64,000 bases of DNA from positions 248,001 through 312,000 of the forward strand of contig NZ_BRXS01000003.1 in assembly GCF_030159095.1 (NCBI RefSeq). The letters are read 5' to 3'. Below, one piece after another: positions 33,342-41,613 of this stretch (its first letter is position 1; each line of letters opens with the position of its first letter). The translations under genes and the position numbers were made by a program. A model generated the notes under the pieces. The model worked only from the letters and a program-made list of their open reading frames with translations, ran no database searches and was not told the DNA's origin. This stretch comes from Roseisolibacter agri. Its GTDB lineage: Bacteria; Gemmatimonadota; Gemmatimonadetes; Gemmatimonadales; Gemmatimonadaceae.

Positions 33342-34844
33342 ATGCTCCGTCGCCCGCTCCTGCCCACCCTCGCCGCCGCGGCGCTCGCGCTGACCGCGTG
33401 CGGCGGATCGGACGCGCCCACCGGCACCGTGACGCCCGCGCCCGCGCCGCCGCCGGTCGTCTCCACCGTGGCCTCCGTCGTCGTCACCACCGCGCTCGAC
33501 ACGCTGGAGGCGTACGACGCCGTGCAGCTGCGCGCCACGGTGCGCGACGCGCAGGGCAACGCGCTCACCGACCGCGCGGTGCGCTGGACGAGCAGCAACC
33601 CCGCCGTCGCGACCGTCGACGCCGCGACGGGCGTGCTGACCGGCGTCGATCGCGGCACGGTCACCGTCACCGCGACGAGCGAGGGGACGTCCGGCACCGC
33701 GTCGCGCGTCGTCGTCATCCGCTACCGCTCGATGACCGCGGGCAGCATGCACGCGTGCGACATCGCGAGCGGCGGCATCGTCTGGTGCTGGGGACTCAAC
33801 GGGCGCGAGGGCCGGCTCGGCGGCAGCACCCTGGGCGAGACGGTGCAGAGCAGCGCGCCCGTGCGGCTCCCCGGCGAGCAGCGCTACGTGCAGATCAGCA
33901 GCTACTCCGCCACGACCTGCGGCGTGACGCGCGAGGCCGACGTCTACTGCTGGGGCTACAACGGCTGGGGGATGCTCGGCAACGGCACGTCGGCCCCGCA
34001 CAGCTACACGCCGGTGCTCGTCTCGGGCGGGCTGAAGTTCCGGCAGGTGAGCGTCGGCTCGGACTTCGTGTGCGCGCTCACCACCGCCGGCAAGGTGCAC
34101 TGCTGGGGCGACAACGGTGACGACAACTTCGGCACGACGACCCCGCGCTACAGCACGACGCCGGTCCCCGGCGCGCAGGGGATGACCTTCGCCAGCCTGA
34201 CCGCGGGCAGCGACTACGCGTGCGGCCTCACCGACGCGGGCGCGGCCTTCTGCTGGGGATGGAGCGGCGTCGGCAACCTGGGCGACGGCGCGCGGCCGAC
34301 GATGGGCAACACCAGCATCGCGACGCCCAACGCCGTCGTCGGCGGGCACGCCTTCCGCTCGCTCTCCGCGTCGAGCTCCGTGACCTGCGGCGTCACCACC
34401 GCCGGCCAGGGGCTGTGCTGGGGCCGCGGCGCGTCGAACCGCCTGGGCACCGGCAGCACGGGCGAGTTCTCGGTGCCGGGCGTGGTGCTCGGCGGCCACG
34501 CGTTCCGCAGCATCGCCGTCGGCTACGGCGCGACGTGCGGCATCGCCACCGACGCGTCGCTCTGGTGCTGGGGCTCGGGCGAGCTCGGTCAGCTCGGCCA
34601 GGTGGTGCCCGGCACCGCCGCGCAGCCGGTGCGCGTCGGCGGCGGCGTGACGGCCAGCGAGGTGAGCCCCGCGAACGTCGCGGGCGGCTTCGGGAGCTTC
34701 ACCTGCGCCGTCGCCGCCGACCGCCTCACCAGCTGGTGCTGGGGACGCAACGACGTCGGCCAGCTCGGCAACGGCACCACCACCGCGGCCACCGCGAGCA
34801 ACGCCACGCCGTCGGTCGTCGTCGGGCAGAAGCCGCTGCCGTGA
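33342..34844 (+). CDS. Lipoprotein with one BIG2 domain and RCC1 repeats (third of three)
   Basis: The product has 500 residues: lipobox C20 (LTACGGSD), a short linker, a single BIG2 domain (about 44-125; LEAYDAVQLRATVRDAQGN, RWTSSNPAVATVDA, VTVTATSEGTSG) and RCC1-type repeats from residue 126. The lost two BIG2 domains are the first two of the ancestral three, since the remaining one matches domain 3 of the neighbours (the LEAYD start is shared with the second gene). The propeller is complete. Ribosome binding site GAGGATCG precedes ATG 33342. The BIG2 deletion would shorten the stalk that carries the propeller. Confidence 0.9.
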   Translation: MLRRPLLPTLAAAALALTACGGSDAPTGTVTPAPAPPPVVSTVASVVVTTALDTLEAYDAVQLRATVRDAQGNALTDRAVRWTSSNPAVATVDAATGVLTGVDRGTVTVTATSEGTSGTASRVVVIRYRSMTAGSMHACDIASGGIVWCWGLNGREGRLGGSTLGETVQSSAPVRLPGEQRYVQISSYSATTCGVTREADVYCWGYNGWGMLGNGTSAPHSYTPVLVSGGLKFRQVSVGSDFVCALTTAGKVHCWGDNGDDNFGTTTPRYSTTPVPGAQGMTFASLTAGSDYACGLTDAGAAFCWGWSGVGNLGDGARPTMGNTSIATPNAVVGGHAFRSLSASSSVTCGVTTAGQGLCWGRGASNRLGTGSTGEFSVPGVVLGGHAFRSIAVGYGATCGIATDASLWCWGSGELGQLGQVVPGTAAQPVRVGGGVTASEVSPANVAGGFGSFTCAVAADRLTSWCWGRNDVGQLGNGTTTAATASNATPSVVVGQKPLP

Positions 34845-34857
34845 CGGGCATGCAGTA

Positions 34858-35253
34858 GCTGCGTGCTGCGTGCCGCGTGCTGCGTGCTGCGTGCTGCGTG
34901 CTGCGTGCACGACCAACTGCTTCAGACAGGATGACAGGATGACCAGGAGGCTCCGCGGTGCGCATGGAACCACGCGCCACAGGGAGCCTCCTGGTCATCC
35001 TGTCATCCTGTCCGATGCTGTTCGCACCTCAGCGTCCGGCGCGCTGGATCCCTTTGCCTTTTGGAGAGGGTACGGATTCTTGGGATGTAGCGGATGCTCC
35101 GGATCGCTCCGCGAGGCGGCGACGTGCCGTGCGCCACACGGAGCGATCCGAAGGATCCGTTCAGATCCGGAGCATCCGCACCCTCCCCAACAGCCACCAT
35201 CCCCGCGGCGCGACGAGGCGTCCGGAGGCCCTCACGCAGCACGCAGCACGCAG
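34858..35253. repeat. Composite element: heptads, family C, family B copy 4, inverted heptads
   Basis: Seven copies of GCTGCGT (one is GCCGCGT) at 34858-34906. Then family C copy 1 (34926-35011), with ends ACAGGATGACAGGATGA and TCATCCTGTCATCCTGT. Then family B copy 4 (35061-35192). Then ACGCAGC heptads (35234-35253). The unit fills the space between two convergent stop codons (34844 and 35258) almost exactly. The rest of this 413-base gap shows nothing else. Confidence 0.85.
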
Positions 35254-35257
35254 TGGT

Positions 35258-35707
35258 CTATTCGAGAATCCGCTTCTCGATGATCTCGAACAGTCGGTCG
35301 AGTCCTCCCTTCCCGTTGCCCGCGGAGCCGTTGCCCGAGCCGTTGCTGTTCGACGGGAAGAGATCCCGGATGCCGCCGAAGAGATCGGGAAGCCACGGGT
35401 TCGCCGCGGCCGGGCCGTTCTCCTCCACCCGCACGACGCGGCCCGAGCGCGCGGCGAGCATCGCGATGTAGTGGATGCGCCGGCCGTCGACGTCCTCGTG
35501 CCAGTACCGGTAGATCTCGGTCCGCTTGATCGCGAAGCAGAAGCAGTCGCCCGACGGCACCTGCTCGATCACCGCGTCGATCAGCGCCTCCGCGCCGCGC
35601 TCGTCGGCGACGTCCAGCCCGAACACGCCGGCCGTCGCCCACAGGTACACCGATCGCGAGCGGACGACGTGCGGGTTGAGCGCGGAGCCCAGCGGGGCGT
35701 CGTACAT
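35258..35707 (-). CDS. Unknown protein at the end of the CsgG-like operon
   Basis: The product has 149 residues, no signal peptide and no membrane segment. The first 100 residues look like a compact alpha/beta domain (SRSVYLWATAGVFGLD, ALIDAVIEQVPSGDCFCFAIKR, EIYRYWHEDVDGRRIHYIAML). A Gly/Asn/Ser linker follows, then a helix (GLDRLFEIIEKRILE). I do not recognise it. It starts 33 bases after the outer-membrane protein gene and is probably the last gene of that operon. Being the only likely cytoplasmic member, it may be regulatory or an accessory. Confidence 0.6.
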   Translation of the reverse strand: MYDAPLGSALNPHVVRSRSVYLWATAGVFGLDVADERGAEALIDAVIEQVPSGDCFCFAIKRTEIYRYWHEDVDGRRIHYIAMLAARSGRVVRVEENGPAAANPWLPDLFGGIRDLFPSNSNGSGNGSAGNGKGGLDRLFEIIEKRILE

Positions 35708-35740
35708 GCTGCTTCCCTCGTGAGGGCGTGAGCCGTGGGA

Positions 35741-36946
35741 TCAGAACCGCGTCGCGACGTTCAGCCCGAGCCCGAAGCCGCCGACGTTCGTCGCGCCCGC
35801 GCCCGTGTCGATCGTGCCCGTGCGCAGCCGCAGGTACGGCTGCACCGCGTACGTGCCCACGCGGCGCTGCACGCCCACCGTCAGCGCCGCGCTGCTGGTG
35901 GCCGCGGTCACCAGCGACTGCTCCACGGACAGTCCGCTGTGCCGCCAGAGCTCCAGGCTGCCGCTCACGTCGCCCAGGCCGCGCACCGGATAGACCGCGC
36001 GCGTCCCCGCGCTCAGGTAGTTCGCGCTGCTCCCGTCGACCGACGCGCCGTCGCGCGTGAACGCCGCGCGGTAGCGCTCCGCGGCGAACACCACCAGCTC
36101 GCGGAAGCGCGTCGTCGGCGCGCGCCACTCGGCCTCCAGCCCGACGGTCGGGCCGAGCTTGACGTCCACCGCGGTCGCCGCCTCGCCGCCGGCGACCAGG
36201 CGGTCCTGCGTGTAGACGTCGGCCGTCAGCGCGAGGCTCAGCGCGCCGTCGTGCACGAAGCGGTCGGCGCCGAGCGACAGGTGCAGCGCGGTGCCCGGAT
36301 CGAACGTCGTCGCGTCGATGCCGGCCGCGAGCGCCGCGACGGGCGCGTAGCTGCCACGCAGCTCGACGCTCGTGCCGGCGGCCCACGACCAGCCCCCGCG
36401 CTGGAACGCGTACACGAGTCCCGTCGTCGCGCTGTTGCCCGCGGTCGCCGCCGGCGTCACGCTCCCCAGCGCCGGCGCCGCCAGCACGCCGAGCGCCGCG
36501 ACCTGCTCGCCCGACAGCTTGCTGCGTCCGGTGCCGAGGTTCGCGCCGAAGGTCACGAGCAGCGCGTCGCCGCGCAGGCGGCCCGTCGCGCGCAGGCGGA
36601 CGTCGCCCAGCCCCGTGAGGCTCGCGGTGCGCTCGCCGTCCAGGGTGCGGAACGTCGCGCTGCCGCTCGTGACGAGCGTCGCCGCGTCCATGCTCCACCG
36701 GTCGCCGATCGACATCGCGTAGGAGAGCGGGAGCACGAGCTGCGACGCGCCGGTGACGATCGACCCCTCGCCGGACGCGCCGGACTGCGCGAGCCCGGTG
36801 CCGAAGCCGTACGACTCGAAGAACACGCCGCCGCTCGCGGTCCGCGTGCCGGTCAGGCGCTCCTGCGCGTCGGCGCGCGACGCGAGCGAGACGATCAGCA
36901 GCGCGGCGCCGAGCGCGCGCGTGGGAAGACAGGCGCGCATGCTCAC
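35741..36946 (-). CDS. Predicted outer-membrane beta-barrel protein
   Basis: The product has 401 residues with a signal peptide (to ASRADAQ) and alternating hydrophobic/polar beta segments throughout (for example LGDVRLRATGRLRGDALLVTF, VQPYLRLRTGTID). It ends in Phe (GLNVATRF), the usual BAM-recognition C-terminus. About 16-20 strands fit the length. The start is GTG 36946, which gives a four-base overlap (GTGA) with the upstream gene, or ATG 36940. It is the third gene of an operon with a BIG2 lipoprotein and a CsgG-like protein. It may be a transport or assembly pore for an Ig-like product, but this is inference. Confidence 0.75.
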   Translation of the reverse strand: MSMRACLPTRALGAALLIVSLASRADAQERLTGTRTASGGVFFESYGFGTGLAQSGASGEGSIVTGASQLVLPLSYAMSIGDRWSMDAATLVTSGSATFRTLDGERTASLTGLGDVRLRATGRLRGDALLVTFGANLGTGRSKLSGEQVAALGVLAAPALGSVTPAATAGNSATTGLVYAFQRGGWSWAAGTSVELRGSYAPVAALAAGIDATTFDPGTALHLSLGADRFVHDGALSLALTADVYTQDRLVAGGEAATAVDVKLGPTVGLEAEWRAPTTRFRELVVFAAERYRAAFTRDGASVDGSSANYLSAGTRAVYPVRGLGDVSGSLELWRHSGLSVEQSLVTAATSSAALTVGVQRRVGTYAVQPYLRLRTGTIDTGAGATNVGGFGLGLNVATRF

Positions 36947-37794
36947 GGCGTGGTGATGGTGATCGTGATCTCGGCCTGCTGCGACCCGCCGAGCGAGGGG
37001 TCGACCGCGAGTCCGGGGCGCAGCGTCGAGGGCGTCAGCTCGAGCGGCTTGTTGACGCGATCCAGCGCGGTGCCGCTCGCGCGCACTGCCTGCGCGCGGG
37101 CCGCGTCGGCGCGCGACAGCGCCTGGCGGAAGCCGGGATCGGCGGCGGCGGCGCGCCGGAAGGCGCGGCTGGCGGCGGCGTACTGTCCGTTGACCTCCGC
37201 CTGCACGCCCTGCCCGTAGGCGAGCAGCGCGGACAGGTTGCGCGTGGGCCGCTCCTCGATGAGCGCGCGCTCGCGCGGCGTGAGCTGCACGCCGAGCTGC
37301 TCGAACAGGCGGAACACCAGCGACTTCTCGGCGTCGAGCACGTTGGCCAGCGAGGCGCGGCCGGACAGCCCGCTCGTGACGCGGCCCGTGGGCGCGTCGG
37401 TCAGGCGCGCGTCGAACACGATCTCGCCGTCCACGCGGCGCGTGAGCGCGCCGGTGATGAGCGTGCGCGCCTGCAGCAGCCGGCCCGCGCGCGGCGCCGT
37501 GGCGCTGTCCACGAGCCCCGACGCCGCCAGCGCGAGCTCGCGCAGGATGGCGCCGAGGCGCGCGCGCTCGACGAGCGTCAGGCGCTGGCTGCGCGCGAGA
37601 TCGGTGGAGAGGAAGTCCGCGAGCGCGAAGCCGAGCGGCGCCAGCACCGTGTCGCGCGCGGCGACGTGCAGCGGCAGCACGGCCACCACCTGCGGCGCCG
37701 ACGTCTGCGGCGCCGACGTCTGCGCGCGGGCCGCGAGCGGAGCGAGGAGGGCCGCGGCGAGCGCGCCCGCCGCGATGAGGGGACGGGCGGGCAT
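36943..37794 (-). CDS. CsgG/FlgO-like envelope protein
   Basis: The product has 283 residues. It has a signal peptide (ARAQTS) without a lipobox Cys, then a CsgG/FlgO-like domain: VVAVLPLHV, LGFALADFLSTDLARSQRLTLVERARLGAILRELALAASG, ALTRRVDGEIVFDARLTDAPTG. After residue 195 come TPR-like helices (ALLAYGQGVQAEVNGQYAAASRA, FRRAAAADPGFRQAL). CsgG forms the secretion pore for curli, and FlgO-like proteins act in the outer membrane. Here there is no curli gene. It overlaps both neighbours by four bases (ATGA and GTGA), so all three are translated together. Confidence 0.78.
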   Translation of the reverse strand: MPARPLIAAGALAAALLAPLAARAQTSAPQTSAPQVVAVLPLHVAARDTVLAPLGFALADFLSTDLARSQRLTLVERARLGAILRELALAASGLVDSATAPRAGRLLQARTLITGALTRRVDGEIVFDARLTDAPTGRVTSGLSGRASLANVLDAEKSLVFRLFEQLGVQLTPRERALIEERPTRNLSALLAYGQGVQAEVNGQYAAASRAFRRAAAADPGFRQALSRADAARAQAVRASGTALDRVNKPLELTPSTLRPGLAVDPSLGGSQQAEITITITTP

Positions 37795-39905
37795 CAGCGC
37801 GCCTCCGCGGGGATCGGGGTCTTCGTGAGGCGCGCGCCGCTCGTCGGCACGCGCATGAGCGTCGGCTGGCTGTTGCCGTACGTGTTCACCGGCACGATCT
37901 GGCCGCCGACGATGTCGAAGACGTTCCACCACTCGCCGCTGCCCGCGGGCGGCGTGAACGTGCGCAGCAGCCGGCTCCCGACATACACGGCCACGCGCGC
38001 ACCGGAGGTCGCGATCGTGCCGTCGGACGAGAACTGGTTCACCGCGTAGTGGTACGTGCCGGTCTGCTGCCGCACGATCGTGATCGTCTCCGGGCCGCCG
38101 CCGTTCACGTCGTCCACGTCGAGGCACACGAACGGGTCCGCGGCGCAGTTGCCGTCGTTGGCGAACGAGATCGTCGTGCGTCCGCCCGACGGCGTCGGCG
38201 CCGCCAGGTACGAATCGAGGTCGCTCGGCGAGCTGCCCCACGTCAGCACGATGCGCACGACGTCCGGCGCGCCGATCGGCGAGAGCACGATGTCCTGCGT
38301 CGCCGACGTGGCGCCGCGCGAGGCGACGTACACGATCGCGTCGACGAAGCCCGCGGCGCGCGCGCGCAGCGTGGCCGTGCCGGCGGTGGGGGCGGAGTAG
38401 AGCGCGCTCGGCTGGACGGTGGTCGACGTCGTGCCGGTGGCCGCCGCGAGGCTGTCCACGCCCGACGAGCTGCCCACGACCCCGAACGTCGGCGCGATCC
38501 GCGTCAGCGTGACCGGCACCGTGAGCGGCTGCCCCGTCGTCGCGTCGATGAAGCGGCCCACGACGGTGCTGGCGGGCGCCTGCACCGCGGCGAGCGGGAT
38601 CGTCGCGAGGTCGAGGTCTCCGTCGATCACCGCGGCGCTCACGGTGGTGGCCTGCAGCCCGCTCGTCGCGGGCGGGGTGATCGTAGCCGACACCGTGCCG
38701 CCGGCGAGCGACGGCGTGCTCCAGCCGCCGTCGCTGCCCGAGACCACCGTGGCCAGGGCGGCGCCCGGCGTCGCGCCGACCACGCTGCCCGCCTGCACGC
38801 GGATCGTCGCGCCGGCGACCGCGACGCCGGTGCGCGCGTCCACCAGGCGCCCGGTGAGCGCGCCCGCGCGCGTGCGCGGCGCGACCGTGACCGGCACGTC
38901 GACGCTGATCGTCGCGCCGTTCGGCCCTTCCGTGGTCGACGCCGTGATGACGGCCGATCCCGCGCCGACGGCGGCCACCGCGCCCGTCGCGCTCACGGTG
39001 GCGACGGCCGTGTTGCTCGACCGGAACGTGATGGCGCGTCCGGTCAGCGCGTTGCCGCGCGCGTCGCGCGCCGAGATCTGCAGCGTGGCGGAGCCGCCCA
39101 CCGACAGCTGGAACGACGGCACCGCCGGCACCAGCGTGCGCACGCTCGGCGGCGTCACGGTCACGGCGACGTCGCCCACCGGACGCCCGCTGAACCACGC
39201 CTGCACCGTCGCGGTGCCGCGCGCGACGCCGGTGACCAGGCCGCTCGCGGCATCCACGCGCGCGATCGACGGGTTGACGCTGGTCCACGACACCACGCGT
39301 CCCGCGACCGCCTGCCCGGCGACGTCGAGCGGCGTGGCCGCGAGGCGCAGCGTGTCGGACTCCTCGACGCGGGCCGCGAAGGTGCCGCCCGTGCCGGCGG
39401 TCACGCCCGGCGCGGTCACGCGCACCGCCTGCACCTCGTACAGCGTCACCGACGGCGCCGCGGCCGACTCGCCCGGCCGCACGACCACCGGCACCGACCG
39501 CTCGTCGAGCGTCGTCGCGTCGCGCAGCAGCCGCACCCGCAGGTCCACCATGCAGTCGGGCATGACGGGCACGCGCTGCGCGTCGGCCAGACACGGGCGC
39601 AGGTCGAGCGACAGGCGCGCCTGCTGCGACCCGCCGGCGAGCGGCACGCGCGTCGATGCCAGCTCGACGCGCGCGCCGTTGCTGCGGAGGTAGCCGGCGC
39701 TCACCTCGACGGCGGTCGCGGACTGCGCCTGCAGCACGGCGTGCACGCCGATGGAGGACGGCGCGAGCCGCGCATCCGGCCCGCTCGCGTCGCCGCTGCA
39801 TCCATTGAGGAGCGCGAGCGCCACCGCGCCGAGCGACAGCCGGGAGGTCGGGCGGATCGGGACGCGCCACCGGAGGGCGGCGGCGGACACGGACGACACG
39901 AGCAT
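37794..39905 (-). CDS. BIG2-domain lipoprotein with DUF2135-like C-terminus
   Basis: The product has 703 residues from ATG 39905, chosen because it gives a clean lipoprotein signal (ALLNGCSG, C36); the longer frame would run into the promoter. After 130 residues of beta-rich sequence come two BIG2 domains (about 162-330; RWSWTS-like VSWTSVNPSIARVDAASG and ITFRSSNTAVATVSATG). A carboxypeptidase-regulatory-like domain follows (TGRLVDARTGVAVAGATIRV), then further beta domains. The last 140 residues match the DUF2135/YfaP type (LTWGSSPSDLDSYLAAP, DDVNGGGPETITI). It is the first gene of a four-gene operon driven by a promoter at 40040-40068, and its stop overlaps the CsgG-like gene. It is probably a surface or periplasmic ligand-binding lipoprotein. 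Confidence 0.83.
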   Translation of the reverse strand: MLVSSVSAAALRWRVPIRPTSRLSLGAVALALLNGCSGDASGPDARLAPSSIGVHAVLQAQSATAVEVSAGYLRSNGARVELASTRVPLAGGSQQARLSLDLRPCLADAQRVPVMPDCMVDLRVRLLRDATTLDERSVPVVVRPGESAAAPSVTLYEVQAVRVTAPGVTAGTGGTFAARVEESDTLRLAATPLDVAGQAVAGRVVSWTSVNPSIARVDAASGLVTGVARGTATVQAWFSGRPVGDVAVTVTPPSVRTLVPAVPSFQLSVGGSATLQISARDARGNALTGRAITFRSSNTAVATVSATGAVAAVGAGSAVITASTTEGPNGATISVDVPVTVAPRTRAGALTGRLVDARTGVAVAGATIRVQAGSVVGATPGAALATVVSGSDGGWSTPSLAGGTVSATITPPATSGLQATTVSAAVIDGDLDLATIPLAAVQAPASTVVGRFIDATTGQPLTVPVTLTRIAPTFGVVGSSSGVDSLAAATGTTSTTVQPSALYSAPTAGTATLRARAAGFVDAIVYVASRGATSATQDIVLSPIGAPDVVRIVLTWGSSPSDLDSYLAAPTPSGGRTTISFANDGNCAADPFVCLDVDDVNGGGPETITIVRQQTGTYHYAVNQFSSDGTIATSGARVAVYVGSRLLRTFTPPAGSGEWWNVFDIVGGQIVPVNTYGNSQPTLMRVPTSGARLTKTPIPAEAR

Positions 39906-40039
39906 GTGGGGAGGGCCGACGCGTCCGCGCGGACGCGAGGTGCAGAAGGGGCGCGACGCTCGGAGGGTCGCGTGGCCCCGCACCAGCGCGAGGCCGCCGC
40001 CGCCGCTGGCGCGAGGCGCCGGGGACGGAACGGGCGGAG

Positions 40040-40068
40040 ATGTTACGGTCGAGCACGGTGGCGTGCAA
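40040..40068 (-). promoter_or_regulatory. Sigma-70-type promoter of the BIG2/CsgG-like operon
   Basis: On the minus strand, TTGCAC (40068-40063), 17 bases, TAACAT (40045-40040). This is near-consensus and in the right place. The leader to ATG 39905 would be about 128 bases. The rest of the 39906-40206 gap is G+C-rich with no clear structure. Confidence 0.6.
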
Positions 40069-40206
40069 TGTTGCGCGATCGCAGCAGCACGCATCCCGGG
40101 CGGGCGGCGCACGCGCGCCGCGGCACCCCACTAGGAGAGGGACGGGCGCCGGCGCCGCTCCCGGCCGCGCACGTCCGCGCCGTCCGCGCCGCTCACGTCC
40201 GTCGCG

Positions 40207-41409
40207 TCAGCGTCGCATCAGCAGCGCCGACACGACGTCGCGCCGCTTCTGCACCCCGAGCTTCTGCATCACGCGCTCGGTGTGGTGCCGCGCGGTGTGC
40301 ACGCTCACGCCCAGCGCCGCGGCCAGCTCCGCGTTGCTCAACCGGCGCGCCAGCAGCTGCGCGACCTCCGTCTCGCGCGTCGTGAAGCCCAGTGCGGCGA
40401 GCGCCGCCAGCGGCAGCGCGCCGGCGCCGAGGTCCTGCGCGGCGACGAGCGGCGCGTCGACCGGCGACGCGACGACGGCCTCGCGCTCCAGCGACACGAG
40501 CACCACGCCCGCGATCCCCCACAGCGCCTCGCTGCCGTAGGTCGCGCGCACCGCGTAGCGCGCGTGCGCCGTCACCACCCGGCGCTCGCCCGCGGCCGCG
40601 CGCGACGTCGGCAGCAGCAGCATCGTCGGCGACGCGGCGCCCTGCGCGTCGGTCAGCGCCCGGGCCGCCGCGCGCATCGTCTCCAGCACGCGCTCGCGCT
40701 CGGGCTCCCCGGCCAGCTGCTGCACCAGCGCCCTGTTGCGATGCCGCTCGCGGCCGTCGGGGCCGATCACCAGCAGCGCATCGGGCACGCCGTCGAGCGT
40801 CGAGACGACCGCCGCCTGCCGCGCCGCGAGCGACGCGAACGCGTGATGCCCCGCCTGCATCGCCGGGTGGAGCACCTGCAGCAGCGCCATCCCCTCGGTC
40901 TGCTGCATCGACCAGCGGTCGCCGCGCTCGATGCTCCAGCACAGCACCGCCTCGCGCGCCTCGACCTCGGTGGTCATGCAGACGTAGCCCTTGAGCCCCG
41001 CGGGCACGAGCCCGTCGTGGTACCAGAGCGCGTCCGAGAGCCCGAACCCCATCGTCGCGAGGTCGCGGAAGTTGGTCGCCTCGCCCCACACGGCCTGCCG
41101 CGTCGCGCGGCGGTGGCGCAGCCACGCGTCGGTGGCCCGGCACTGGATCGTCATGTGTCCGTCGGCATTCACCGTCGTGAACGCCGACAGCTGCCGGATC
41201 CAGGCGTCGTCGATGCCGTTCGACAGGTGCCGCGGACGCTCCCCGTCGAACGCGGTCAGCATCGCGTTCGAGCCGGGCACGAGGCCCTGCATCCGCGACT
41301 CCACCTCGCGCCACCAGGCGTCGAGCGTCGGCCACCGGAGCGGCGACAGCATCGCCTCGGCGGTGTGCCCGAGACGCCGGGCGACGTCGCCGGAGAGGTG
41401 GAGGGTCAT
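40207..41409 (-). CDS. LuxR-family transcriptional regulator, type I paralogue
   Basis: The product has 400 residues. A large N-terminal sensor part without a recognisable GAF or PAS signature contains ARRLGHTAEAMLSPL and WWREVESRMQGL. The C-terminal 65 residues form a LuxR helix-turn-helix: LGFTTRETEVAQLLARRLSNAELAAALGVSVHTARHHTERVMQKLGV. ATG 41409 (MTLHLSG) is preferred over ATG 41478 because the paralogue at 46440 starts at the same place (VTLHLTA). It is transcribed divergently from the type II regulator at 41614 and shares a conserved motif (41439-41465) in the gap. No response-regulator receiver domain is present, so a small ligand or partner protein may control it. Confidence 0.87.
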   Translation of the reverse strand: MTLHLSGDVARRLGHTAEAMLSPLRWPTLDAWWREVESRMQGLVPGSNAMLTAFDGERPRHLSNGIDDAWIRQLSAFTTVNADGHMTIQCRATDAWLRHRRATRQAVWGEATNFRDLATMGFGLSDALWYHDGLVPAGLKGYVCMTTEVEAREAVLCWSIERGDRWSMQQTEGMALLQVLHPAMQAGHHAFASLAARQAAVVSTLDGVPDALLVIGPDGRERHRNRALVQQLAGEPERERVLETMRAAARALTDAQGAASPTMLLLPTSRAAAGERRVVTAHARYAVRATYGSEALWGIAGVVLVSLEREAVVASPVDAPLVAAQDLGAGALPLAALAALGFTTRETEVAQLLARRLSNAELAAALGVSVHTARHHTERVMQKLGVQKRRDVVSALLMRR

Positions 41410-41438
41410 GACGCGGGGGGACAGCCGGGGGAGGGGGT

Positions 41439-41465
41439 GGGCAGAAATAGGCAGTTTCGTCCCAT
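41439..41465. promoter_or_regulatory. Shared LuxR-gene upstream motif, copy 1
   Basis: GGGCA, GAAATAGGCA, then GTTTCGTCCCAT. The 12-base end is identical to the copy at 48869-48896, also upstream of a LuxR-family gene. On the minus strand it reads as GGGACGAAAC followed by TATTTC, a possible -10 for the leftward gene. Confidence 0.5.
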
Positions 41466-41613
41466 TCGCGTCAATCACGGCCCTCGCATCCTACCTCCGT
41501 CGGCGACCCGACGCGGGGGCGCCGGCTGCAACCTTGGCCGGATGGGAGAGGACGGGCGGGAGCGCCCACATCCGGCCGCGCAGGACGCTCCCGTTTTCCC
41601 CCCGGTTCCGCTC

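Noticed and set aside
34858-35253. A CRISPR array
   Set aside because: The tandem units are seven bases with no spacers, and no cas genes are in the window.
37794-40112. A start at 40112 for the BIG2/DUF2135 lipoprotein
   Set aside because: It would add 69 residues of Arg/Pro-rich sequence, cover the promoter at 40040-40068 and bury the lipoprotein signal. ATG 39905 fits better.
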